DNA from: Auraticoccus monumenti
GTDB taxonomy: Bacteria; Actinomycetota; Actinomycetes; Propionibacteriales; Propionibacteriaceae
Length of the DNA: 64,000 bases
Assembly: GCF_900101785.1 (NCBI RefSeq)
Contig: NZ_LT629688.1
Location: 1,736,001-1,800,000, forward strand
Reading direction: 5' to 3'
The position numbers were made by a program, and so were the translations under genes. Below, piece by piece: positions 18,432 to 26,331 of the stretch. The notes beneath the pieces are model-generated. The model worked only from the letters and a program-made list of their open reading frames with translations. It made no database searches and had not been told where the DNA came from. The number at the start of each line of letters is the position of its first letter. Position 1 is the stretch's first letter.

Positions 18432-20818
18432 GCGCACCCCGGGTGGCGCGGGTGGGCGAGGGCCTGCGCACGGCCGCCCGGCTGGCCGGCTACCTGCGCG
18501 GCCTCCGTCGTCCGGTGCGGCGCGACACGGTCCTCTACGAGGCCTTCGGCGGCGCCGGCCTGCTGTGCAACCCCGAGGCCCTCTTCACCGGGCTGCGGGC
18601 CGCGCCGGACCTGCAGCACCTGCGCCACGTCTGGGCCGTCCGCGATCCCGCCCGCCACGCCGCGGCCGTCGCCGCGCTGGGGCCCGGCCCGGCGGTGGAG
18701 CTGGTCGAGCACGGCTCCGCACGGTACTGGGAGGAGCTGCAGTCGGCGGGCTGGCTGGTCAACAACGCCACCTTCGGGCCCTCCTTCGTCAAGCGCCCGG
18801 GGCAGACCTACCTCAACACCTGGCACGGCACCCCGCTGAAGGCGATGGGCTACCACGTGCCCGGCGGGCGCGAGGCCTCCGACAACATCGTCCGCAACTT
18901 CCTCTCCGCGGACTACCTGCTCTCCACCAGCGAGCACATGACCGAGCGGATGTACCTCGACGGCTACCGGCTGCGCAACGTGTTCACCGGTGCCGTGGTG
19001 ACCGAGGGGTACCCGCGCACCGACCGCCAGTGGAGCACCGACGTCGCCGGGCTCCGGGCCCGGCTGGAGGACTCCGGGCTGGCGCTCGGGTCGCGCCCGG
19101 TGGTGCTCTACGCCCCGACCTGGCGAGGTGGGTCGTTCGAGCGGCCCGAGGCGGACACGGCCCGGGTGCGGGCCACCGTGGAGCGGCTCCGCGAGGTGGC
19201 AGGCGAGGACCACGTGGTGCTGCTGCGCGCACACCAGTCGGTGCAGGACCAGCTGGCCGCCGACCCGGTCCTGGCCGGCTGCCTGGTGCCCGCCGAGGTC
19301 CCCAGCAACGCGGTGCTCGCCCTCACCGACGTCCTCGTCTCGGACTGGTCCTCGCTGTTCTTCGACTACCTGCCGCTGCAGCGCCCGGTGCTCTTCCACC
19401 TGCCCGACCTGGCCGACTACACCGACCGGCGCGGGGCCTACCTGGCCCCCGAGGAGCTCCCCGGGCCGGTGTCGCGCACCCTCGACGAGCTCGCCGCCCA
19501 GCTGGGCGGCCTGCTCCGGGACGGGCGCACCGGTCACGAGGCGGCGGTGGCCGCGGCCGCCCGGCGCTTCGCCCCCCGCGAGGACGGGGGCGCGACCGAG
19601 CGGGTGGTGGACGTGGTCTTCCGCGGCCGGGAGGAGGGCCGGGACGTCCGCCGCGGCTTCGACGACGGCCGGGAGACCCTGCTCGTGCACGTCGGGCAGC
19701 TGCTCCCCAACGGGATGACCAGCTCGGCGCTCAACCTGCTGCAGGCCCTCGACCACGACCGCTACGACGTGACGGTCACCTGCCCGCCGCCCACCGACCC
19801 GGCCCGCCGCGCCAACGCCGGGCGGCTGCCGGAGCAGGTCCGCTGGCTGCCCCGCCGGCAGGCGATGCTGCGGGTGGTGCTGCGGGCGGTCGACGTCCGC
19901 GCCAACCGCACCGGACGACGGTGGGCGGACGACCGGCGCTGGTGGGAGCTGGAGTGGCGGCGCCTGGCCGGGGAGGGCCGCTTCGACCGCGTGGTCGACC
20001 TCAGCGGCTACTCCGCCTACTGGACCTCGGTGCTGCTCGGGTCGGGTCGCCCGGTGGCGCTGTGGCAGCACAACGACGTGGCCGCCGACGCCGAGCGGGA
20101 GGTGGGAGGCCGGCACCCGCTGCGGCACACCCTCGGCGGCACCTTCCGGCTCTACCCCGACCTCGCCGCGCTGGTCTCGGTCTCACCCGCCCTGGCCGAG
20201 GTGAACCGGGGGGCGCTCGGTCACCTGGCCGGCGGCACCCCCTTCCTGGCCGCCCGCAACGTCATCGACGCCGAGCGGGTGCGGGAGGGGGCGCTGGCCG
20301 CCCCGCCCCGCCTCGAGGACGTCACCACCTTCCTCAGCGTGGGCCGGCTGTCGCCGGAGAAGAACCACGACCGGCTGCTGCACGCCTTCGCCCTGGTGCA
20401 CGCCGAGCGACCCGACAGCCGGCTGGTGGTGGTGGGGGACGGACCGCTCCGGGCGGAGCTGGAGCGCACCGCGGCCCGGCTCGCCCTGGCCGGGGCGGTC
20501 ACCTTCACCGGGCTGGTCGACAACCCCTGGGCGCTGATGGCCGCCGCCGACTGCCTGGTGGTGTCCAGCGACTACGAGGGCCAGCCGATGGTGGTGCTCG
20601 AGGCCCGGGTGCTGGGGCTGCCGGTGGTCAGCACCCGCTTCGGCTCCGCGGCCGCGGCGGTGCCGCCCGAAGCCGGGTTGCTGGTGGACCGCACCGCCGG
20701 GGCGCTGGCCCGGGGCATGCTGGCGGTGGCGCGCGGCCAGGTCGAGGTCGTCCCGCTGGACCCCGAGGCCTACGACGCGGAGGTGCTGGCCGAGTTCGAC
20801 GCGGCCATCCACACCTGA
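18428..20818 (+). CDS. TagF-like glycerophosphotransferase fused to a GT4 glycosyltransferase
   Basis: A 796-residue two-domain protein probably making a teichoic-acid-like or other cell-surface glycopolymer. Residues ~40-400 show CDP-glycerol glycerophosphotransferase family marks: YLNTWHGTPLKAMGYH, LSADYLLSTSEHMTERM, VVLYAPTWRGGSF and LVSDWSSLFFDYLPLQRPV. Residues ~415-790 are a GT4 glycosyltransferase with FLSVGRLSPEKNHDRLL, SRLVVVGDGPLRAELE and the Glu-rich SSDYEGQPMVVLEARVLGLPVV. No signal peptide or membrane helix is seen, so it likely acts at the inner membrane face. GTG 18428 overlaps the map stop by 4 nt. It converges with another TagF-like gene 4 bp away. Donor and acceptor are unknown. 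Confidence 0.87.
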   Translation: MSAPRVARVGEGLRTAARLAGYLRGLRRPVRRDTVLYEAFGGAGLLCNPEALFTGLRAAPDLQHLRHVWAVRDPARHAAAVAALGPGPAVELVEHGSARYWEELQSAGWLVNNATFGPSFVKRPGQTYLNTWHGTPLKAMGYHVPGGREASDNIVRNFLSADYLLSTSEHMTERMYLDGYRLRNVFTGAVVTEGYPRTDRQWSTDVAGLRARLEDSGLALGSRPVVLYAPTWRGGSFERPEADTARVRATVERLREVAGEDHVVLLRAHQSVQDQLAADPVLAGCLVPAEVPSNAVLALTDVLVSDWSSLFFDYLPLQRPVLFHLPDLADYTDRRGAYLAPEELPGPVSRTLDELAAQLGGLLRDGRTGHEAAVAAAARRFAPREDGGATERVVDVVFRGREEGRDVRRGFDDGRETLLVHVGQLLPNGMTSSALNLLQALDHDRYDVTVTCPPPTDPARRANAGRLPEQVRWLPRRQAMLRVVLRAVDVRANRTGRRWADDRRWWELEWRRLAGEGRFDRVVDLSGYSAYWTSVLLGSGRPVALWQHNDVAADAEREVGGRHPLRHTLGGTFRLYPDLAALVSVSPALAEVNRGALGHLAGGTPFLAARNVIDAERVREGALAAPPRLEDVTTFLSVGRLSPEKNHDRLLHAFALVHAERPDSRLVVVGDGPLRAELERTAARLALAGAVTFTGLVDNPWALMAAADCLVVSSDYEGQPMVVLEARVLGLPVVSTRFGSAAAAVPPEAGLLVDRTAGALARGMLAVARGQVEVVPLDPEAYDAEVLAEFDAAIHT

Positions 20819-20822
20819 GCGC

Positions 20823-22097
20823 TCACTCCTCGGCGGCCTCCATGGTGCCGGCGACGGCCTCGTGGCCGACCAGCCTGCGGCGCCTCTCGGTGACCAGCTC
20901 GTGCACCGCCGCCTCGAACCGCTCCGAGGAGCTGCCGCGGGGGTGGTCACCGAAGTAGTACGTCCGCAGCTCGGCCCGGACCCCGGCGTGCTCGTCGCGG
21001 GTCAGCGCGCTCTCCAGCAGCTCGGCCACCGAGGGCGTGCCGGCGTCCACCACCGGGCAGCCGCGGGCCACCGGTGCGCTGCGCACCAGCTCCTCGCGGT
21101 CACCGCGCCGGTCGGTGAGCACCAGCGGCCGGTCGGGGTGGAGGTAGAGGAAGTCCAGGCCGACGCTGGAGACGTCGGTGACCAGGGCGTCCACCGAGGC
21201 GAACATGGTCAGGATGTCCCCCTCGAGGGAGACCCGGTGCCCGAGCACACCCTCCGGGTCGGCCGCCTCGAGGGCCGCCACGATCCGCTGGTGCGCACCC
21301 GCCACCGCGGGGTTGGAGGAGTGGGCGACCCTCGGGTGCGGCTTGTAGACCAGCCGCGTCCCGGGCCGCGCCAGCAGCGCCGCCACGACCTCCTCGCCGA
21401 ACAGGTCCACCGAGGTGTAGTTGTTGGCCTCGTTCTCGCCCTCCCAGGTCGGGGCGTACATCACCGTCGCGCCGGGGAGCGTCTCGGGGGTGCCGTCGCC
21501 GACCTGGTCCAGCTGAGGCCGTCCGACCATCACCAGGCGGGACTCGTCGAAGTCGATCAGGGCCCGGCGGTGCCGGTCCAGCGCGGCCTGCCCGGCGATG
21601 AAGACCCGGTCGTAGGCCTTGGCCTGGTTGGACACCATCGAGATCTTGTCGCTCTCGCCGTGGTTGACGTGCACGTGCACGGGCCGGGCGTGGCTGAGGG
21701 ACTGGAAGTTCGACACCGCGTTGTTGACGTAGACCACCAGCGCGTAGTCGTTGGCGTCGTAGAGCCCGATCAGGTCGGCGAAGCGGCGCACGAACAGGCC
21801 GGGCAGCGTGGTGGAGCGGCGGACGGCCCGCAGCGCGTCCAGACGCCGGAAGACCAGCAGCACCCGGTGCGTGCGGTGCAGCTGCTCCAGCACCGGGAGC
21901 CACTGCTGGAGCTGGTAGATCTTGGCGGCCCCGTCGCCGAAGTAGACGACCACGTCGGCGGGGACGTCGATGCCGTGCAGCTCGTGGCCGGCCGCGGGGG
22001 CCCGGCGGACTCCGCCGCGGATCCAGCTGCTGGTGCGCCTCCAGGCGCGGCTGCGGACCGCCGACCGTGCCATCTGACGCACCGGGTTGGCTGCCAC
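20823..22097 (-). CDS. TagF-like CDP-glycerol glycerophosphotransferase family protein
   Basis: 424 residues. VVYFGDGAAKIYQLQQWLPV opens the N-terminal Rossmann-like half. HVNHGESDKISMVSNQAKAYD, VMYAPTWEGENEANNYTS and ALVTDVSSVGLDFLYLHPDRP give the family pattern of the C-terminal half, including the SS(V)xxDF motif. A basic N-terminus (RQMARSAVRSRAWRR) may help membrane contact. I chose GTG 22097, which has GAGGAG at good spacing; the open frame continues to 22175 without support. It is convergent with the TagF/GT4 fusion and divergent from galE. Confidence 0.82.
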   Translation of the reverse strand: MAANPVRQMARSAVRSRAWRRTSSWIRGGVRRAPAAGHELHGIDVPADVVVYFGDGAAKIYQLQQWLPVLEQLHRTHRVLLVFRRLDALRAVRRSTTLPGLFVRRFADLIGLYDANDYALVVYVNNAVSNFQSLSHARPVHVHVNHGESDKISMVSNQAKAYDRVFIAGQAALDRHRRALIDFDESRLVMVGRPQLDQVGDGTPETLPGATVMYAPTWEGENEANNYTSVDLFGEEVVAALLARPGTRLVYKPHPRVAHSSNPAVAGAHQRIVAALEAADPEGVLGHRVSLEGDILTMFASVDALVTDVSSVGLDFLYLHPDRPLVLTDRRGDREELVRSAPVARGCPVVDAGTPSVAELLESALTRDEHAGVRAELRTYYFGDHPRGSSSERFEAAVHELVTERRRRLVGHEAVAGTMEAAEE

Positions 22098-22246
22098 GAT
22101 CTGAGCTCCTCGTCGACGTGCGGTGCCCTGCCGGGCCGGGCGGGGCGAGTGTACGACACCGGCCGGGGACGGCACCCGGGTCGGCTCCCGGCCCGCCCGC
22201 GGGTCGTGAGAACATGCGGCGCGGGGACGACGACGGAGGGATCGCC

Positions 22247-23260
22247 ATGAAGGTGCTGCTGACCGGGGGGGCGGGCTACATCGGCTCGCACACCGCCGTG
22301 GTGCTGCTGGAGGCCGGCCACGAGGTCGTGGTGCTGGACGACCTCAGCAACGCCAGCGTGGAGAGCCTGCGCCGGGTTGAGGAGCTCACCGGCCGCACGG
22401 TGGCCTTCGTGCACGGGGACATGGTCGACGAGGCCCTGGTCGAGCGCACCCTCACCGAGCACGCGGTGGAGGCGGTGATCCACTTCGCCGGGCTGAAGGC
22501 GGTGGGGGACTCGGTGCGGCGCCCGCTGGACTACTACGCGGTCAACGTCGGCGGGACGCTGTCGCTGCTGCGGGCGATGGAGCGGACGGGGGTGCGCACC
22601 ATCGTGTTCTCCTCCTCGGCCACCGTCTACGGCGAGAGCGCCCCGACGCCCTACCTGGAGAAGATGCCCCGCGACGCGGCCAACCCCTACGGCCGGACCA
22701 AGGAGCAGATCGAGGACGTCCTGGGTGACCTCGGAGCCTCCGACCCCAGCTGGCGGATCGCCCTGCTGCGCTACTTCAACCCCGTCGGCGCGCACCCCTC
22801 GGGGCGGATCGGGGAGAACCCGCGCGGCGTCCCCAACAACCTGGTGCCCTTCATCGCCCAGGTGGCGGTGGGCAAGCGGGAGAAGCTGGTCGTCTTCGGT
22901 GACGACTACGACACCCCCGACGGCACCTGCGTGCGCGACTACGTGCACGTGATGGACCTCGCCGACGGCCACGTCCGCGCGATGGACTACGTGGCCGGGC
23001 ACGAGGGCGTGCACGTGTGGAACCTCGGCGCCGGCCGCGGCTACTCGGTGCTGGAGGTGCTGGCCTCCTTCGAGAAGGCGGTCGGGCGCCCGATCCCGCA
23101 CGAGATCGGGCCGCGTCGTGCCGGTGACCTGCCGGCCTTCTGGGCCGACCCCTCCCAGGCGCTGACCGACCTGGGCTGGGTGGCCGAGACGCCGCTGGAC
23201 CAGATGTGCGCCGACCACTGGCGCTGGCAGGAGTCCAACCCGCACGGCTACGCCGACTGA
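22247..23260 (+). CDS. galE: UDP-glucose 4-epimerase
   Basis: Interconverts UDP-glucose and UDP-galactose for the Leloir pathway and surface polysaccharides. The NAD site is KVLLTGGAGYIGSHTAV, the catalytic Ser/Tyr/Lys appear in SSSATVYGES and NPYGRTKEQIE, and RYFNPVGAHPSGRIGE and WNLGAGRGYSVLEV are family segments. 337 residues, standard length. ATG 22247 follows GGAGGG by 7 nt; an upstream in-frame extension has no homology. Its place beside two polymer transferases suggests a sugar-donor role. Confidence 0.95.
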   Translation: MKVLLTGGAGYIGSHTAVVLLEAGHEVVVLDDLSNASVESLRRVEELTGRTVAFVHGDMVDEALVERTLTEHAVEAVIHFAGLKAVGDSVRRPLDYYAVNVGGTLSLLRAMERTGVRTIVFSSSATVYGESAPTPYLEKMPRDAANPYGRTKEQIEDVLGDLGASDPSWRIALLRYFNPVGAHPSGRIGENPRGVPNNLVPFIAQVAVGKREKLVVFGDDYDTPDGTCVRDYVHVMDLADGHVRAMDYVAGHEGVHVWNLGAGRGYSVLEVLASFEKAVGRPIPHEIGPRRAGDLPAFWADPSQALTDLGWVAETPLDQMCADHWRWQESNPHGYAD

Positions 23261-23266
23261 CCCCGC

Positions 23267-23283
23267 GCGGCGTGTGGCGCCGC
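23267..23283 (+). terminator. Weak hairpin after galE
   Basis: GCGGCG (23267-23272) and CGCCGC (23278-23283) can pair 6 bp just after the galE stop. It sits before the iron-regulated promoter, where a terminator would be expected, but the stem is short. Confidence 0.3.
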
Positions 23284-23293
23284 CCACATCCGG

Positions 23294-23323
23294 TTGGCAC
23301 GGCCGGAGAAGTTATGTGAGGCT
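23294..23323 (+). promoter_or_regulatory. Promoter of the siderophore operon
   Basis: TTGGCA (23294-23299), an 18-bp spacer, then GAGGCT (23318-23323). The -10 lies inside the iron box, so bound repressor would block RNA polymerase. Transcription would begin around 23330, about 30 nt before the first gene. Confidence 0.4.
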
Positions 23324-23330
23324 TCCCTGA
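23312..23330 (+). promoter_or_regulatory. DtxR/IdeR iron box upstream of the siderophore operon
   Basis: This 19-mer matches the consensus TTAGGTTAGGCTAACCTAA at 14 of 19 positions, including the central AGGCT. A second, weaker match (12 of 19) overlaps its end at 23327-23345, so two repressor dimers could bind. With iron-loaded IdeR this should silence the operon, and release should follow iron starvation. It lies 33-51 bp before the first start codon. Confidence 0.7.
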
Positions 23331-23362
23331 GTAAGGACCACCTAAGTCACTCAGGAGCCGTC

Positions 23363-24928
23363 GTGAGCCACCCCCAGCTCGCCCCCACGCACCACCTCCT
23401 CGACGCCAGCACGGTCGAGGCCTACCGCGAGGCGATGGGACGGGCCACCGCGCTCGTGGCCGACCGCGTCGCCACCGTCGACCGCCCCTACTCCGGGGCC
23501 ACGCTGGAGTCGCTGCAGGCGCAGGTCTCCAGGATCGACCTGGACCGCCCTGCCGCCGGCCTGGCCGAGGCCATGGAGGAGACGGCCGGGCTCTACGTGG
23601 ACCACGCCATCTGGTTCCACGAGCCCCGCTACATGGCCCACCTCAACTGCCCGGTGGCCGTCCCGGCCCTGGCCGCCGACGCGCTGGCCTCGGCGGTCAA
23701 CACCTCGGTCGACACCTGGGACCAGAGCACCAGCGCCACCCTGATCGAGCGCCGCCTGGTGGAGTGGACCTGCGGTCGGATCGGCTTCGGGGCCGCCTCG
23801 GACGGCGTCTTCACCAGCGGGGGCACCCAGTCCAACACCCAGGCGCTGCTGCTGGCCCGCGAGGACTGCCGGCACCGCCACGGCGACCCGCGCGACGCCG
23901 ACGGCCACGACCACGCCGGCGGGCTGGAGCTGGGCCGGCTGCGGGTGCTGGCCACCGCCCAGAGCCACTTCAGCGTGACCAAGGGCGCCCGCCTGCTGGG
24001 GCTGGCCCCCGACGCCGTCCGCACGGTGGCCACCGACGCCGCCGGCCGGATGTCGCCCTCCGCGCTGGCCGTCGAGATCGAGGCCGTCCGCGACGCCGGG
24101 GACGTGGTGATGGCCGTGGTGGCCACCGCGGGCACCACCGACCGGGGTGCGATCGACCCGCTGGCCGAGCTGGCCGACGTCACCTCCGCGGCCGGGGTCT
24201 GGCTGCACGTGGACGCCGCCTACGGCTGCGGGCTGCTGGTCTCCCCGACCCGGCGGCACTGGTTGGACGGCATCGAGCGGGCCGACTCGGTCACCGTCGA
24301 CTTCCACAAGAGCTTCTTCCAGCCGGTGGCCTCGAGCGCGGTGCTGGTCCGCGACGGGCACGACCTGCGCCACGTCACCCACCACGCCGACTACCTCAAC
24401 CCGCGCCGCGCGCTGGTGCCCAACCAGGTGGACAAGTCCCTGCAGACCACCCGCCGCTTCGACGCGCTCAAGCTGTGGATGACCCTGCGGGTGATGGGCG
24501 CCGACGAGATCGGTCGCCACGTGGACACGGTGGTCGACCTGGCCGCCGACGCCGCCACGACGGTCTCCGCCGACCCGGACCTGGAGCTGTGCTGCGACCC
24601 CCAGCTGAGCACGGTGCTGTTCCGGTTCCGTCCCGAGGGCGTCGACGAGGACGAGGCCGACCGGGTCAACCCGCTGGTACGCAGCGCCCTGTTCGCCTCC
24701 GGCCGGGCCGTCGTGGCCGGCACCCGCGTGGACGGCCGGCACTGGCTCAAGCTCACCCTGCTCAACCCGTCCGCCACCACCGCCCACGTCCGGGAGGTGC
24801 TGGACCTGCTGGTCGGGCTGGGCCACGACCTGCTGGCCGGCCCCGAGGACCGGACCGCGTCGTCGGGCCCGCGCCGGGCCGTCCCGGCCGCCGAGCAGGA
24901 GCTCGAGCTGGTGGGGGAGGCCGGCTGA
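23363..24928 (+). CDS. PLP-dependent lysine/ornithine decarboxylase of siderophore synthesis (DesA-like)
   Basis: First enzyme of a hydroxamate siderophore route, expected to turn lysine into cadaverine (or ornithine into putrescine). The 521-residue group II decarboxylase shows SGGTQSNTQALLLARED, the cofactor aspartate in WLHVDAAYGCGLL, and the Schiff-base lysine in TVDFHKSFFQP. GTG 23363 follows CAGGAG by 5 nt; the frame is open to 23294 but that part overlaps the promoter and iron box. It is the first gene of a tightly coupled five-gene operon. Homology is to DesA/RhbB-type enzymes; which diamine is made cannot be read from sequence. Confidence 0.88.
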   Translation: MSHPQLAPTHHLLDASTVEAYREAMGRATALVADRVATVDRPYSGATLESLQAQVSRIDLDRPAAGLAEAMEETAGLYVDHAIWFHEPRYMAHLNCPVAVPALAADALASAVNTSVDTWDQSTSATLIERRLVEWTCGRIGFGAASDGVFTSGGTQSNTQALLLAREDCRHRHGDPRDADGHDHAGGLELGRLRVLATAQSHFSVTKGARLLGLAPDAVRTVATDAAGRMSPSALAVEIEAVRDAGDVVMAVVATAGTTDRGAIDPLAELADVTSAAGVWLHVDAAYGCGLLVSPTRRHWLDGIERADSVTVDFHKSFFQPVASSAVLVRDGHDLRHVTHHADYLNPRRALVPNQVDKSLQTTRRFDALKLWMTLRVMGADEIGRHVDTVVDLAADAATTVSADPDLELCCDPQLSTVLFRFRPEGVDEDEADRVNPLVRSALFASGRAVVAGTRVDGRHWLKLTLLNPSATTAHVREVLDLLVGLGHDLLAGPEDRTASSGPRRAVPAAEQELELVGEAG

Positions 24929-26331
24929 TGGGCACCTCCGGGGTCCCGGCCGGGACCGGGTCCGGCGGCGTCCCGCGCTGGGAGCACGACTACGTCCCAC
25001 CCGCCCGCGAGCACGACTTCGTCGCCATCGGCCTCGGGCCGTTCAACCTCGGGCTGGCCTGCCTCACCGCGCCGCTGGACGACCTGGACGGGGTCTTCCT
25101 CGAGGCCCGGGAGGAGTTCAGCTGGCACCCGGGGATGATGCTGGAGGGGGCGACCATCCAGGTGCCGTTCCTGGCCGACCTGGTCACCATGGCCGACCCC
25201 ACCTCGCCGTGGTCGTTCCTGAGCTACCTGAAGCAGACCGGGCGGCTCTACCCGTTCTACATCCGGGAGAGCTTCTACCCGCTCCGCGCGGAGTACGACG
25301 CCTACTGCCGCTGGGCCAGCACCCGCGTCCCGGGCACCCGCTTCGGCCGCACGGTCGAGCGCGTCACCCACGCCGACGGCCTGTACCGGGTGCGGTCCCG
25401 GCTGGCCGACGGCAGCACCGAGACCCACACCGCGCCGCGGCTGGTGCTCGGCACCGGCACCTCACCGGTGCTGCCCTCGGCCCTGGACGGCGTCGACGGC
25501 CCGCACGTGCACAGCGCCGGCTACCTGCCGGCCCGGGACCGGCTGCGCGCGGGGAGCTCGGTCACCGTGCTGGGCAGCGGGCAGAGCGCCGCGGAGATCT
25601 ACCTCGACCTGCTGGAGGGTGCCCGGGAGCACGGCTACCGGGTGGACTGGATCACCCGCTCCCCGCGGTTCTTCCCGATGGAGTACACCAAGCTGACCCT
25701 GGAGATGACCTCCCCGGAGTACACCTCCTACTTCCACCGGCTCCCGGCCGGCACCCGCGACCAGCTGCTCCGCGAGCAGCGCAGCCTCTACAAGGGCATC
25801 AGCTCCGACCTGGTCGACACCATCTACGACACCCTGTACCGGCTCTCGGTCAGCGGGCCGGTGCCCACCCGGCTGCTCACCGGCACCGCCCTGACCGACG
25901 CGTCCTGGGACGCCGCCTCGGGCCGCTACACCCTCGACCTGCACCACCTGGAGACCGACCGCGGGCTCCGCACCACCACCGAGGGGCTGGTCGTGGCCAC
26001 CGGGTACGCCTCCCGGGTCCCGTCCTTCCTGGAGCCGGTGGCCGACCGGATCCGCCTCGACGGCCGCGGCCGCTTCGAGGTCGGGCGACACTACGCCGTG
26101 GACCACCAGCAGCGGGAGGTCTTCGTGCAGAACGCCGAGGAGCACACCCACGGGCTCTCGGCCCCCGACCTGGGGATGGGCGCGCTGCGCAACTCGGTGA
26201 TCATCGCCGAGATGCTGGGGCGCGAGGTGTACCCGGTGGAGCAGCGGATCGCCTTCCAGGAGTTCGGCGTGCCCGACGACCTGGCCCGCGACGTCCGGCC
26301 CGCCCCCACCCGGGCGGAGGTGCTGCGATGA
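24928..26331 (+). CDS. L-lysine/ornithine/diamine N-monooxygenase (DesB-like)
   Basis: Flavin- and NADPH-dependent enzyme that adds the hydroxyl to the amine nitrogen. Of 467 residues, the FAD site is DFVAIGLGPFNLGLACL near residue 31, followed by FSWHPGMMLEGATIQVPFL, typical of IucD/SidA/DesB. The NADPH site is VTVLGSGQSAAEIYLDLL, and VVATGYASRVP lies near the end. ATG 24928 shares one base with the preceding stop. In such pathways it makes N-hydroxycadaverine or the like. Its C-terminus overlaps the next gene by 4 nt. Confidence 0.9.
   Translation: MGTSGVPAGTGSGGVPRWEHDYVPPAREHDFVAIGLGPFNLGLACLTAPLDDLDGVFLEAREEFSWHPGMMLEGATIQVPFLADLVTMADPTSPWSFLSYLKQTGRLYPFYIRESFYPLRAEYDAYCRWASTRVPGTRFGRTVERVTHADGLYRVRSRLADGSTETHTAPRLVLGTGTSPVLPSALDGVDGPHVHSAGYLPARDRLRAGSSVTVLGSGQSAAEIYLDLLEGAREHGYRVDWITRSPRFFPMEYTKLTLEMTSPEYTSYFHRLPAGTRDQLLREQRSLYKGISSDLVDTIYDTLYRLSVSGPVPTRLLTGTALTDASWDAASGRYTLDLHHLETDRGLRTTTEGLVVATGYASRVPSFLEPVADRIRLDGRGRFEVGRHYAVDHQQREVFVQNAEEHTHGLSAPDLGMGALRNSVIIAEMLGREVYPVEQRIAFQEFGVPDDLARDVRPAPTRAEVLR

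Noticed and set aside
18158-20128. 656-codon minus-strand open frame over the TagF/GT4 gene
   Set aside because: Antisense shadow. The plus-strand protein has clear motifs in both domains, whereas this frame has none.
20816-20825. Palindrome TGAGCGCTCA resembling the LacI operator
   Set aside because: It is formed by the two facing stop codons of the converging genes and lacks the AG/CT step of the true 14-bp operator. No promoter is nearby.
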